NCBI GenBank assembly: GCA_028293325.1
Contig: JAQGPA010000179.1
Location: 27,942-91,941, forward strand
Reading direction: 5' to 3'
From: Pedosphaera sp.
Lineage (GTDB): Bacteria > Verrucomicrobiota > Verrucomicrobiia > Limisphaerales > Pedosphaeraceae
Length of the DNA: 64,000 bases
Position 1 is the stretch's first letter; each line of letters opens with the position of its first letter. Below the pieces are notes generated by a model, which saw only the letters and a program-made list of their open reading frames with translations, had not been told where the DNA came from and ran no database searches. A program made the position numbers and the translations under genes. Of the stretch, positions 17,938 to 26,941 are shown piece after piece.

Positions 17938-18834
17938 TCAAACGGGCATGGGAAGCGGCAAATGAAATTCGTCCGCATGATAGGAGCTTCTGACCATCGG
18001 ACCGCTGGCAACGTGAACGAAGCCTAATTGCTGAGCCACCGCTTTGTAGTCCGCAAAGCGATCCGGGGAAACGAATTCGACTACTGGAAGATGTTTTAAA
18101 GTAGGTTGGAGATATTGGCCCAAGGTCAATATATCGCAATTGGCACGGCGCAAATCTTCCATGGCTGTAACGAGTTCAGGCTCGGTCTCCCCCAATCCGA
18201 GCATGAGCCCCGACTTTGTATAAATGCCCTGCCCTCTTTTCGCTTTTACCTTGCCTAACACGCTCAATGAGCGGTCATACGTGGCGCGGGAACGGACGGA
18301 TGGAGTCAAACGGCGCACGGTTTCAAGGTTATGATTGAAGATCTGCGGCTGGCCGGCCAAGACGGTTTCAATCGCTTCATCGCGGTCCAGGAAATCGGGC
18401 GTGAGCACTTCAATCACAATCCCGGAGTTTGCGGCGCGCACGGCTTCAATTGTGCGACGAAAATGATCCGCTCCTCCGTCGGCCAAATCGTCGCGGGCCA
18501 CGGCAGTGATGACGACGTGTTTGAGCCCCATGCGACGGGTCGCTTCCGCAACGCGCCCCGGCTCATCCGCTTCCAATGCGAGCGGCTTGGCGGTGGAAAC
18601 GGCGCAAAAGCCGCAGGCGCGCGTGCAACGGTCGCCGGCAATCATGAACGTGGCCGTGCCTTTACTCCAGCATTCCCAATGGTTGGGACATTTAGCGCTC
18701 TCGCAAACGGTGTGAAGTTTCAACTCGTCGAGCAATCCACGCGTGTGGGCAAAGCTGTCTGAAGTTGGCAGCTTGATGCGGAGCCATTCAGGCAGGCGAG
18801 GACGCGGTTGCGGACTGGTTTGGGTTATGTTCAA
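17938..18834 (-). CDS. lipA: Lipoyl synthase
   Basis: About 298 residues from the TTG at 18834, whose TTGA overlaps the stop of the preceding glutaredoxin gene; a TTG at 18861 is also in frame. Auxiliary cluster motif CESAKCPNHWEC and radical-SAM motif CTRACGFC are present, as is the C-terminal RSSYHADE with the serine cluster ligand. It inserts two sulfurs into octanoyl groups on carrier proteins. Its direct partner is likely GcvH, encoded two genes upstream in the same run. No lipB or lplA is in the window. Confidence 0.95.
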   Translation of the reverse strand: MNITQTSPQPRPRLPEWLRIKLPTSDSFAHTRGLLDELKLHTVCESAKCPNHWECWSKGTATFMIAGDRCTRACGFCAVSTAKPLALEADEPGRVAEATRRMGLKHVVITAVARDDLADGGADHFRRTIEAVRAANSGIVIEVLTPDFLDRDEAIETVLAGQPQIFNHNLETVRRLTPSVRSRATYDRSLSVLGKVKAKRGQGIYTKSGLMLGLGETEPELVTAMEDLRRANCDILTLGQYLQPTLKHLPVVEFVSPDRFADYKAVAQQLGFVHVASGPMVRSSYHADEFHLPLPMPV

Positions 18835-19088
18835 GCCTCTTCGTGCTCCAGTTTTTCCCAAAAGGCGGCGAGTTGATCAGGGCCAAAATCGGCCAGGATC
18901 CGTCCATCCACGTCAATGACTGGAGCAAGTTCCTGATCCGAAAGCTTCACCATCTCGTGGTAGGCCGCATCATCGGCGATGACATCCAGAACTTCGTAAT
19001 CGACGCCCTGCGCGTCCAGCCAATTCATGGCTTTGTGGCACCAGCTGCAATACGGTTTGATAAAAAGTCGAACTTTGGTTGCGTTCAC
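18831..19088 (-). CDS. Glutaredoxin family protein
   Basis: About 85 residues from a GTG at 19088 (VNATKVRLFIKPYCSWCH). The active site is CSWC at the end of the first strand, followed by a thioredoxin fold with the cis-Pro region ELAPVIDVDGRIL. A longer start at 19172 would overlap gcvH by 11 bp and is not family-like. It lies between gcvH and lipA, so it could reduce thiols or disulfides needed by lipoate chemistry; this is inference. Confidence 0.85.
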   Translation of the reverse strand: MNATKVRLFIKPYCSWCHKAMNWLDAQGVDYEVLDVIADDAAYHEMVKLSDQELAPVIDVDGRILADFGPDQLAAFWEKLEHEEA

Positions 19089-19161
19089 AGTGGTAACATG
19101 CCGGAAAATGGCTGGGATTTCAAATCCCGCGTTGAAGCCCTTTGCAGCGAGGATTTTGGGG

Positions 19162-19548
19162 TTAAGAACCACTGATTTGAGCGGTATATTGAGCGGGGGT
19201 CAGCAGGGTGTTCACCTCCGCCGGTTGGCTCAACTTGATCTTATAAAACCAACCTCCCGCATAAGGGTCGGTATTTACCAGGGCGGGGTTGTCAACAACC
19301 GCTTTGTTGATTTCAACCACCTGGCCGCTTACGGGAGAATAAATATCGCTGGCGGTCTTTACAGATTCCACCACGGCGCAGGCTTCACCCGCTTTTAATG
19401 CACGGTTAAGCGCCGGCAACTCGACGAAGACGACGTCGGTCAACTCGTGCTGCGCGTGGTCGGTGATGCCGACAGTGGCGGTGTCTCCGTTTACACGCAC
19501 CCATTCGTGCGACTTGGCGTATTTCAAATCAGAAGGAACGTTAGACAT
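19162..19548 (-). CDS. gcvH: Glycine cleavage system H protein
   Basis: 128 residues, full length. The lipoyl-lysine motif [16 protein letters not shown] and the C-terminal GGWFYKIK are present. It carries the aminomethyl group between the P and T proteins. It lies 31 bp after gcvT in the same direction. GcvP is not in the window. Confidence 0.96.
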   Translation of the reverse strand: MSNVPSDLKYAKSHEWVRVNGDTATVGITDHAQHELTDVVFVELPALNRALKAGEACAVVESVKTASDIYSPVSGQVVEINKAVVDNPALVNTDPYAGGWFYKIKLSQPAEVNTLLTPAQYTAQISGS

Positions 19549-19579
19549 AATCCAATTGAGTCAGGGATGCGGCATTTGG

Positions 19580-20722
19580 TCAAACAGGTTTTCGATAGAG
19601 CGGTTTGGAAACAATCATGGCGGGAGACCGTTTTCCGCGAATCTCGATCTCAATGACCGTTTGCGGTTTGGCAAACTCAGGTTTCACGTAACCCATTCCA
19701 ATGCCTATTCCGAGCGAGGGGCTTTGCGTGCCGCTGACTACTTCGCCAATCACTGCGGCGTCGGGGCCAGTACTCCAAATGGGATAATGTGGTCGCGGGG
19801 GCGCGGATTTATCGGTCATTTTGAAGGCAACGCATTTCTTGCCAACGCCAGCGGCTTTTTGGCCTGCCAACGCCGTGCGCCCGACAAACTCGCCTTTGTC
19901 GAAGGCAACAAAGGAACCCAAACCGGCCTCCATCGGGGTGGTCTGCTCGTCCAATTCATGGCCGTAGAGTGGGTAACACACTTCTGTTCGCAAAGTGTCG
20001 CGGGCACCGAGGCCGGCTGGTTGCAAACCATATTGACGGCCAGCAGTACTGAGGCTCGACCAGACCGCTGCGATGATGCCGGCTGGTACTATTACTTCAA
20101 AACCGTCCTCGCCAGTATAACCGGTGCGGCCTACCCATGCTGGCTGTCCTGCGAATTGAAATTGTGCGATTTGGTTTTTCTTGAGTTCAGAAGCCCGGCT
20201 GACCACTGCCCCACCGGTGGAGCCGCCGGAAAAACATTTGTCAATGAAATCAACCACACGGGGCCCCTGCACCGCCGCCGCGCCAGCATGGTCGGACATA
20301 TTCTGCAGGAGAACGGCATCGCGTTTGGGAAAAAAACCCAGTTGTTGTTGCAGCCAGGCCACGTCCGGATCGATGCGTGAAGCGTTGATGATAAGCAGAT
20401 ACTCGCTGGAAGCGAGCCGATAGACATATAAGTCATCGATAACACCACCGCGCTCGTTACACATCAACGTATATTGCCCCTGACCGACCGCAAGTTTGCG
20501 AATATCATTCGTCAGCGTTTGATTGAGAAATTCCTCCGCGCCAGCGCCATTAGCCAGCACCTCACCCATGTGGGAAATGTCAAATATTCCAGCCGCCTTC
20601 CGCACCGCGAGATGCTCGTCCATGATGCTGGTGTACTGCACCGGCATTTCCCAACCGCCGAATTCAACCAGACGCCCGCCCAACCCCTGATGGAGTTGAA
20701 AAAGTGGTGTGCGCTTTAACAT
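19580..20722 (-). CDS. gcvT: Glycine cleavage system T protein (aminomethyltransferase)
   Basis: 380 residues, usual length. N-terminal GGRLVEFGGWEMPVQY and the folate-site region GIFDISHMGEV, then GYTGEDGFEV, and C-terminal GIGMGYVKPE. It transfers the methylene group from GcvH to tetrahydrofolate, releasing ammonia. It is the fourth gene from the end of a reverse-strand run: reductase, small unknown, gcvT, gcvH, glutaredoxin, lipA. The 64-bp gap before it is too short for a glycine riboswitch. Confidence 0.96.
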   Translation of the reverse strand: MLKRTPLFQLHQGLGGRLVEFGGWEMPVQYTSIMDEHLAVRKAAGIFDISHMGEVLANGAGAEEFLNQTLTNDIRKLAVGQGQYTLMCNERGGVIDDLYVYRLASSEYLLIINASRIDPDVAWLQQQLGFFPKRDAVLLQNMSDHAGAAAVQGPRVVDFIDKCFSGGSTGGAVVSRASELKKNQIAQFQFAGQPAWVGRTGYTGEDGFEVIVPAGIIAAVWSSLSTAGRQYGLQPAGLGARDTLRTEVCYPLYGHELDEQTTPMEAGLGSFVAFDKGEFVGRTALAGQKAAGVGKKCVAFKMTDKSAPPRPHYPIWSTGPDAAVIGEVVSGTQSPSLGIGIGMGYVKPEFAKPQTVIEIEIRGKRSPAMIVSKPLYRKPV

Positions 20723-20786
20723 AAGGCGCTATTCATAATGACACTATTGTGGCGGTTGAACCAAAGACAGGCAAGCGGGATTCGTT

Positions 20787-21038
20787 TCAAGCATTTACCT
20801 TGAAGATGCCCTGCTCCCCCGGCGAAAGATTGAGGGCGGCAGCCACAGCAACTGGATCCGTGGTTTCAATGTAAGCCCCATGGTCGCGCAAGAAAAAGAA
20901 AAGCCACGGAGCGAAGTGCTCTGTCTCGGTATCCATCACGAGTTTTAGCTCCAGTGCGCCGGTTCCCGTGTGATGCAGTCCCAATTGATGCGCCGTTTTT
21001 TTGCCCTGCTGGTTGAAAACGATGACTCTCGCTATCAT
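20787..21038 (-). CDS. Small hypothetical protein
   Basis: 83 residues, no signal peptide or membrane segment, beginning MIARVIVFNQQGKKTAHQ. A strong ribosome binding site (AGGAGA, six bases before the ATG) supports it. It lies 16 bp after the ferredoxin-reductase-like gene and before gcvT, so it is probably part of that operon. I recognise no family. Confidence 0.7.
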   Translation of the reverse strand: MIARVIVFNQQGKKTAHQLGLHHTGTGALELKLVMDTETEHFAPWLFFFLRDHGAYIETTDPVAVAAALNLSPGEQGIFKVNA

Positions 21039-21054
21039 GCAATTCTCCTTTTAA

Positions 21055-21771
21055 TTACCCCCATTTTTCGACCAGCATCTGGGCTTTGGGGACACCGAGT
21101 TCGTTCATGACCAGATGTTGTGTGTTTTCCACAAGTTCATTGGGCCCGCAGGCATAGAACACCGTATTCTGCGCCTCGCCAATGTGACTTTGGATCCAGG
21201 CAGCATCAATGCGCCCACAACGGCCAGTCCAAGGATCGCTGGGCGTCAGGCGGGTGCAGGTGACGTGAAATTTGAAGTTCGGATTCTCCTGTTCCAGTTG
21301 GCGGAATTCCGTGTTAAAAATAATATCGTTGGTGGTCCGCACGCTGTAGAGAATGGTAATTTTCGTTTCCAGCTTGCGCCTGGTTGCCTCGCGGACGAAA
21401 CCGCGGAAGGGCGTCACCCCCGAACCGCCAGCGATGCAGATCAAATGTTTGTTGTGTTCCAGGACAGGCAGGAACTTGCCTGCGGGCGGCAGCACACCGA
21501 GCCGATCTCCCACCTTGGCCCAATCCACAATGCGCGTGCCCATTTTGCCATCGCGTTTAATCGTCACTTCATAACTTCCCTGGTCGAGCGCACACGAAGA
21601 AAGAGAGTACGCCCGTTTGTAGTTCGGCGTGTCAGGCCAGTAAACAGTGATGAACTGTCCTGTTTTAAAGTCGATATGATAGCCGTCCGGCCATTTCAAA
21701 TTGATGGTTTTGGTGTCTGGCAGTTCCATTGTAACTGCATCAATTATCATCTCAGCAACTATTTTTGCCAT
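21055..21771 (-). CDS. Ferredoxin-NADP reductase family flavoprotein
   Basis: 238 residues. FAD domain with RAYSLSSC, NAD(P) domain with IAGGSGVTPFRGF and the C-terminal ACGPNELV. There is no 2Fe-2S domain, so its electron partner is separate. The closest class is the phenol-hydroxylase or flavohemoprotein reductase-like proteins. It is the first gene of the run that includes gcvT, gcvH and lipA, and could supply electrons for LipA or for another partner. The partner is not identified. Confidence 0.85.
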   Translation of the reverse strand: MAKIVAEMIIDAVTMELPDTKTINLKWPDGYHIDFKTGQFITVYWPDTPNYKRAYSLSSCALDQGSYEVTIKRDGKMGTRIVDWAKVGDRLGVLPPAGKFLPVLEHNKHLICIAGGSGVTPFRGFVREATRRKLETKITILYSVRTTNDIIFNTEFRQLEQENPNFKFHVTCTRLTPSDPWTGRCGRIDAAWIQSHIGEAQNTVFYACGPNELVENTQHLVMNELGVPKAQMLVEKWG

Positions 21772-22021
21772 AATTTCCCCAAGGTCAGACTAAATATTAG
21801 TAAGGAAGTCTCAGAGCTGTAAAGCTTGCTCGAGAGAATCCGAAGAAGCGTCAGTTAGGGAGAGCTTCCAGCAGAGGCCTGACTTCCAACGCCAATAGTA
21901 TACGGGAAAAGCCGCTCCAATGCCAGCAAGATTCTCGCTTTTTGAAATGCTAAATCGAATTGGAACGCTTCGCGGGATTGCCGGCTTGTGGTGGTATCAG
22001 GGACTATGCTAGGTTTGATGA

Positions 22022-22984
22022 ATGTTGCCGACCCAGAAAGGATCGTTAAAGTTGTTCCGCTTCGCGGGGATCGATGTGTATTTACATTGGTCATGGTTCT
22101 TGTTGGCGGTGTATGGAATCAGTCTCCGACAGGGACAATATTCTTCGATGGTCTGGAACGTTTATGAGTATCTGGCGTTATTTGCCATCGTATTGATGCA
22201 TGAATTCGGGCACTCGTTGGCCTGTCGATCCGTGGGTGGACGTGCGGATCAGATCATTCTTTGGCCGCTGGGTGGCGTGGCGTATGTGGATCCGCCACAA
22301 AGACCAGGGCCGGTGCTTTGGAGCATTGTGGCGGGGCCGCTGGTAAATGTAATCCTCGTTCCGGTTCTAAGTGTTATGCTGCTGCTGAGCCGTTCCCTGG
22401 GCTGGCCAAGCATCATGCCGGATACGTATAAATTTATTTATTCCGTTTGGGGACTCAACCTCGGTCTGCTGACTTTTAACATACTGCCCATCTTCCCGCT
22501 CGATGGCGGCCAGATTCTTCGCGCACTACTTTGGTTTCCATTGGGACGCGCACGCAGTTTGATAACCGCAAGCATCATCGGCTTTGTGGGATTGGCCGGA
22601 TTAATCGCACTTGTCGCCTGGGACTGGTTCAGCGCTTCAAATACTTCCGAAGGAGGCAAACAGACAAGTTTGACCTGGCCCATTATTCTTTGTGTTTTCG
22701 TCGTCATGAATTGCGGAAGAGGTCTGGTGGCGGGATTGGCGATGCTGCGCGCCGACAACATGCCGCGCCGCAGTGAATTTGCCTGTCCTGCCTGCAAGGC
22801 CGCGCCGCCGGTGGGCGCGTTTTGGGTATGCGGCAAATGTCAAAAGCCGTTTGATACTTTTGCAACGGGAGCACTCTGTCCGCAGTGTGGAATACAGTAT
22901 CCAATCACGGGATGCCCCGATTGCCGGGTATCGAGCCCGATTGATCAGTGGGTTGTCGCCGCGCCGGTGCCACCCAAATTGTAA
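22022..22984 (+). CDS. Site-2-type M50 metalloprotease with C-terminal zinc ribbons
   Basis: 320 residues. Zinc site HEFGH (about residue 60) and the second site LPIFPLDGGQILRALL identify the rhomboid-unrelated M50 family. Transmembrane helices cover residues about 20-230. The cytosolic tail has three CxxC pairs (CPACKA, CGKCQK, CPQCGI, then CPDC), expected to bind zinc. The protein probably cuts a membrane-bound substrate such as an anti-sigma factor; the substrate is unknown. It is convergent with parA, with only six bases between the stops. Confidence 0.85.
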   Translation: MLPTQKGSLKLFRFAGIDVYLHWSWFLLAVYGISLRQGQYSSMVWNVYEYLALFAIVLMHEFGHSLACRSVGGRADQIILWPLGGVAYVDPPQRPGPVLWSIVAGPLVNVILVPVLSVMLLLSRSLGWPSIMPDTYKFIYSVWGLNLGLLTFNILPIFPLDGGQILRALLWFPLGRARSLITASIIGFVGLAGLIALVAWDWFSASNTSEGGKQTSLTWPIILCVFVVMNCGRGLVAGLAMLRADNMPRRSEFACPACKAAPPVGAFWVCGKCQKPFDTFATGALCPQCGIQYPITGCPDCRVSSPIDQWVVAAPVPPKL

Positions 22985-22990
22985 TACAAT

Positions 22991-23812
22991 TCAACCCGCT
23001 TTGGGAACCGGGGCTTCCGGAATTTGCGCTGCTTTTTCCAGTCCCAGCCGCTTGAGCAATTCCGACGCCAGCATTTCATAAGCGGCGGTGGCGACATTGT
23101 AAGGATCGTAATACATGATCGGTTTGCCAAAGCTGGGAGCTTCCGCCAGCTTGGTGGTACGCGGGATCATGGTTTCAAAAACGAGTTCGCCAAAATGCTC
23201 GCGCACCTCGCTGACGACTTGTTGGGACAGCTTGGTGCGGCCATCATACATGGTCATTACCACACCCACCAACTCCAGGCGTGGATTGACTCCATTATCG
23301 CGAAGCTGGCTTAAAATCCGGTTGACCATGGAAATTCCTTCCAACGCGTAATACTCGCATTGCAATGGGACAACCAGGCCATCGGCAGCGGCGAAAGCAT
23401 TCAGAGTGAGAACTCCCAGAGACGGAGGGCAATCCACCAGAACCAGATCAAAGCGCTGGGAATCCAAAACCGGTTGTAGAGCCATCGCGACCCGTTGAAG
23501 ATGGTTTTCCGACCGGGCCAGTTCAATATCCGCACCGCATAAATCAACTTCACTGGGAATGACTTCGAGACGCTCGAAGGCCGTGGGCAGGATTTTTTCC
23601 AACAGGGGGCCTTCGCCCAACAGCGGTCGGTAAGCACTGCCGCCTTCGGTTTTCTCCAAGCCGAGACCGCTGGTTGCATTCGCCTGCGGGTCGAGATCAA
23701 AGAGCAGCACCCGCTGCCCGACGGCTGCGGCACAGGCGGCTAGATTGACGGCCGTGGTGGTCTTTCCCACCCCGCCCTTCTGGTTGGCAACCGCGATGAC
23801 TTTCGTTGGCAC
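22991..23812 (-). CDS. ParA/Soj family ATPase
   Basis: 273 residues, starting with GTG at 23812. Deviant Walker A KGGVGKTTT at about residue 11, LFDLDPQAN and the switch VDCPPSLGVLTLNA mark a ParA/Soj-type ATPase, with GVVMTMYDGRTKLSQQVVSEV as in Soj. It would position the chromosome or another cargo. No parB follows on the same strand, and no origin or dnaA is near. Confidence 0.92.
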   Translation of the reverse strand: MPTKVIAVANQKGGVGKTTTAVNLAACAAAVGQRVLLFDLDPQANATSGLGLEKTEGGSAYRPLLGEGPLLEKILPTAFERLEVIPSEVDLCGADIELARSENHLQRVAMALQPVLDSQRFDLVLVDCPPSLGVLTLNAFAAADGLVVPLQCEYYALEGISMVNRILSQLRDNGVNPRLELVGVVMTMYDGRTKLSQQVVSEVREHFGELVFETMIPRTTKLAEAPSFGKPIMYYDPYNVATAAYEMLASELLKRLGLEKAAQIPEAPVPKAG

Positions 23813-24000
23813 TGAGCAGGTTTAATGAAACCCGCCCCGACATTCAAGGTTTTCGATGGGATTTCGGGGGCAAAGGGGCCGGAATGGTTTTATTAAGCGC
23901 CTGCGACATAGGAACATAATGGGGCGGAGGCAGGGTAAAACCGCATTTTAATGCAAGAGTTTTGCTGGATTTTATGCCGCTCACGACGCAAACTATAGGA

Positions 24001-24354
24001 ATGAAATTGATTCTCTCGACGCACAACGTAACTCTTACCAAGGCCATCGAGGACCATATCCTGGTCCGGATCGACAAGTTGGAACATTTTGACCGTTTTG
24101 CCATCAATGCCCGTGTTTGTCTGGAGCATGATACGACCAAGGCCCCCGAACGGCAGTTTACCTGCTCGATGCGACTTGCCGTGCCGGGCCCTGACTTGTT
24201 CGCGGAAGATTCTGAAGCCGATCTTTACGCCGCCATTGATTTGGTGACCAAGAAGATCGAACAACAGATCCGGAAGCGCCAGAGCAAGTACAAAGCCCGC
24301 AACCACACAGAAGCCTCCCGCACCAAACGCAGCCGCCAGGAAGCAGGAATTTGA
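24001..24354 (+). CDS. Ribosome hibernation factor (HPF/YfiA-like)
   Basis: 117 residues from the ATG at 24001 (MKLILSTHNVTLTKAIEDHI). The beta-alpha-beta fold with STHNVTLT, the VDKLEHFD-like helix start and DLYAAIDLVTKKIEQQI matches the S30AE domain. It binds 70S ribosomes and stops translation in stationary phase. The length is that of the short form; the C-terminal dimerising domain is absent. A frame reaching 23962 adds 13 unlikely residues. Confidence 0.85.
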   Translation: MKLILSTHNVTLTKAIEDHILVRIDKLEHFDRFAINARVCLEHDTTKAPERQFTCSMRLAVPGPDLFAEDSEADLYAAIDLVTKKIEQQIRKRQSKYKARNHTEASRTKRSRQEAGI

Positions 24355-24402
24355 GCTGGTCGCGACTTAAGAATCAAGAATTGAGCAATCTTCCAAACGG
24401 CC

Positions 24403-25710
24403 ATGCCGCGCCAGGGTAAAATTAATTCCTCCGTGGCCGCCCATAAGTTATCCGTGTTGCTGCGCGCCCGCGTCGTTCTTCCCATATCGCGTCCTCCGAT
24501 CGAAGACGGGGCAATTGCCATTAGCGGCAATCGCATCCTCGCAGTGGGAAAATGGAAAGATCTTTCACGGCGTCGAAGCGGCCGCGTCGTTGAGCTTGGC
24601 GAAGTAATTTTATTGCCCGGGTTGGTAAATTCCCATTGCCATTTGGATTACACGGCCATGGCCGGCCAGCTCGCGCCGGCAAAAAAATTCACCGACTGGC
24701 TAAAGCTCATCACCACGAGTAAAGGTGGCTGGACTTACTCGGATTTCGCGGAATCCTGGCTGGAGGGGGCGAACATGCTGGTGCGCACAGGAACAACAAC
24801 TGTGGCCGACATTGAGATGGTGCCGGAGCTTTTGCCGGATGTCTGGACGTCCACCCCATTGCGAGTGATGTCTTTTCTGGAAATGACCGGGATTAGGAGT
24901 GGACGGCCGCCAAAGGAAATAATCCGGGAAGCCCTGGAAAAGATAAAGTCCCTGCCCAAAGGGCATTGCCGGATGGGCCTTTCACCCCACGCTCCCTACT
25001 CCACCAAGCCCGAGTTATTGCGTCTGGCAGCGAACGCCAGCCGCCGACAGCGCCTGCTGGTGACTACCCACGTTGCTGAGTCGGAGCAGGAATTCGATAT
25101 GTTCAATGACAGGCGCGGCGATATGTTCGACTGGCTCGCCCGCAATCAACGTGATATGTCTGACTGCGGAATTGGTACTCCGGTGCAGCATATGGAGCGG
25201 CAGGGCGCGCTAAACGAAAAACTGCTGGCCGTGCATGTGAACTATCTAGGGCCAGGCGATGCCGCCCTGCTCGGCAGGCGAAAGGTCAATGTGGTGCATT
25301 GTCCCCGCAGTCATACTTATTTTCGCCACCAGCCATTTCCGCTGGCGCAGTTACTTTCCGCCCGCGTGAATATCTGCCTCGGCACGGACAGCCTGGCAAG
25401 CGTTTACAAGGCGCGGAAGCGATCCGTGGAGTTAAGCATGTTTGATGAAATGCGCGAACTGGCCAGCCGTATGCCTTCGCTGCCTCCGGAAAAGATCCTG
25501 CAAATGGCGACGATCAATGGCGCGCGCGCCTTGGGCAGGACAGGAGAGATTGGCGAATTTTGCCGACAGGCTTTTGCGGACATGATAACGATTCCCTTAG
25601 CCGGGAAGCCGGTGGAAGCCTTTGAGGAAGTGGTTTATCATCGCGGTCAGGTCACCGCCAGCATGATCGACGGTCAATGGGTTGTGCCCCCGCCGGGACT
25701 TAATACGTGA
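24403..25710 (+). CDS. Metal-dependent amidohydrolase (deaminase-like)
   Basis: 435 residues. HxH motif NSHCHLDYTAM (about residue 81), a later metal His in THVAESEQEFDMF, HCPRSHTYF and the catalytic Asp in GTDSLASV are in order for a subtype III amidohydrolase (cytosine, adenosine or S-adenosylhomocysteine deaminase-like). A substrate is not evident. It is 31 bp upstream of bioF on the same strand, so it may be co-transcribed with the biotin genes, with a role yet unclear. Confidence 0.85.
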   Translation: MPRQGKINSSVAAHKLSVLLRARVVLPISRPPIEDGAIAISGNRILAVGKWKDLSRRRSGRVVELGEVILLPGLVNSHCHLDYTAMAGQLAPAKKFTDWLKLITTSKGGWTYSDFAESWLEGANMLVRTGTTTVADIEMVPELLPDVWTSTPLRVMSFLEMTGIRSGRPPKEIIREALEKIKSLPKGHCRMGLSPHAPYSTKPELLRLAANASRRQRLLVTTHVAESEQEFDMFNDRRGDMFDWLARNQRDMSDCGIGTPVQHMERQGALNEKLLAVHVNYLGPGDAALLGRRKVNVVHCPRSHTYFRHQPFPLAQLLSARVNICLGTDSLASVYKARKRSVELSMFDEMRELASRMPSLPPEKILQMATINGARALGRTGEIGEFCRQAFADMITIPLAGKPVEAFEEVVYHRGQVTASMIDGQWVVPPPGLNT

Positions 25711-25741
25711 GTATTTCACTCCTGAAATCCATGAAGATGCT

Positions 25742-26941
25742 GTGAACGAATTTACGTCCGAACTCAGTAAACGTCTCGACGATATTCGCCGGCAGGATCT
25801 GTATCGTGAATTGCGGCGCGTGGGGTCGGCTCAATCTTCCCACATCCAAATCGACGGCCAGCCTTTATTGAATTTTTCTTCCAATGATTATCTCGGCCTG
25901 GCCAACCATCCACTGTTGAAGGAGGCCGCGATAAAGGCGGTGGAACGTTTCGGTTCAGGTACGGGCGCTTCGCGTCTTATTTGCGGTTCGCTTGCTCCCC
26001 ATCATGAATTGGAGAGAGCACTTGCGAGCTTCAAAAACACCGAAGCAGCTCTATCCTTCTCCTCCGGTTATGCGGCAGCGGTGGGGACGATCTGTGCACT
26101 GTCAGGCAAGGATGACATCATCGTAATCGACAAGCTGGTCCATGCCTGCGTGGTGGACGCCGCACGGCTCTCCGGGGCAAAGCTTCGGGTTTACGCTCAT
26201 AATGATCTAAACGAACTGGAGGATATTTTGCGCTGGGCGAACACACGCGCTATCTCGCCGGAGCAATCCCGCCCACGCACATTAGTTGTTACGGAAAGCG
26301 TGTTTTCCATGGATGGAGACGTTGCGCCACTCGGCGAACTGGTTCAACTCAAGGAAAAATATGGCGCGTGGTTGATGGTTGATGAGGCCCATGCGACCGG
26401 GTTGTTTGGTAAATACCGCCGGGGAGTCGCAGAAGAGTCTAATGTTGCCGGACAAATTGAGATTCAAATGGGGACGTTAGGCAAGGCAGTGGGCGCCGCC
26501 GGGGGGTATGTTTGCGGTCCGAAAGTTTTGATCGACTTTTTAATCAATCGAGCGCGCACGTTTATTTTTTCCACAGCGCCGGTGACGGCAGCGGCGGCGG
26601 CGGCCCAAGCCGGCATCGAGATCATCCAGTCCACAGAAGGCCATTCAAGGTGTGACAAGTTATGGAGCAACATTGGGAAAGTGAAGGATGATTTGGGCAA
26701 GGCGGGCTGGCCGTTAGTGGCCGGACGCAGCGCAATTATTCCATTGATTCTTGGAGACGAGGCCCGTGCGATGGGAGCGGCAAAAGCGATGCGAGAACAG
26801 GGCATTTTTATTCCCGCCGTCCGCTTTCCAACGGTGGCACGCGGCGAGGCGAGATTGCGACTCACACTGTCCGCGGCGCATACAGAAGTGGAATTAAACA
26901 CGCTGTTGCGGACGCTGACCGGAATTATTTGCAATGCATAA
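25742..26941 (+). CDS. bioF: 8-amino-7-oxononanoate synthase
   Basis: About 399 residues from the GTG at 25742 (VNEFTSELSKRLDD); an in-frame start at 25682 would overlap the amidohydrolase. FSSNDYLGLANH, SGTGASRLICGS, VDEAHATGLFG and the PLP-lysine motif MGTLGKAVGAAGG are present. It condenses pimeloyl-ACP or -CoA with alanine. It overlaps bioA by 8 bp. It may also be a related oxoamine synthase, but the neighbouring bioA supports BioF. Confidence 0.9.
   Translation: MNEFTSELSKRLDDIRRQDLYRELRRVGSAQSSHIQIDGQPLLNFSSNDYLGLANHPLLKEAAIKAVERFGSGTGASRLICGSLAPHHELERALASFKNTEAALSFSSGYAAAVGTICALSGKDDIIVIDKLVHACVVDAARLSGAKLRVYAHNDLNELEDILRWANTRAISPEQSRPRTLVVTESVFSMDGDVAPLGELVQLKEKYGAWLMVDEAHATGLFGKYRRGVAEESNVAGQIEIQMGTLGKAVGAAGGYVCGPKVLIDFLINRARTFIFSTAPVTAAAAAAQAGIEIIQSTEGHSRCDKLWSNIGKVKDDLGKAGWPLVAGRSAIIPLILGDEARAMGAAKAMREQGIFIPAVRFPTVARGEARLRLTLSAAHTEVELNTLLRTLTGIICNA

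Noticed and set aside
19463..20380. Plus-strand open frame of 305 codons opposite gcvT and gcvH
   Set aside because: Antisense shadow of conserved genes with no domain signature.
20723..20786. Glycine riboswitch before gcvT
   Set aside because: The gap is only 64 bp and lacks the conserved aptamer elements; the 250-bp gap before the reductase gene at 21772 was also read and shows none.
22991..23812. Chromosome origin region because of the parA gene
   Set aside because: No parB, dnaA, DnaA boxes or gidAB-type neighbours are visible.
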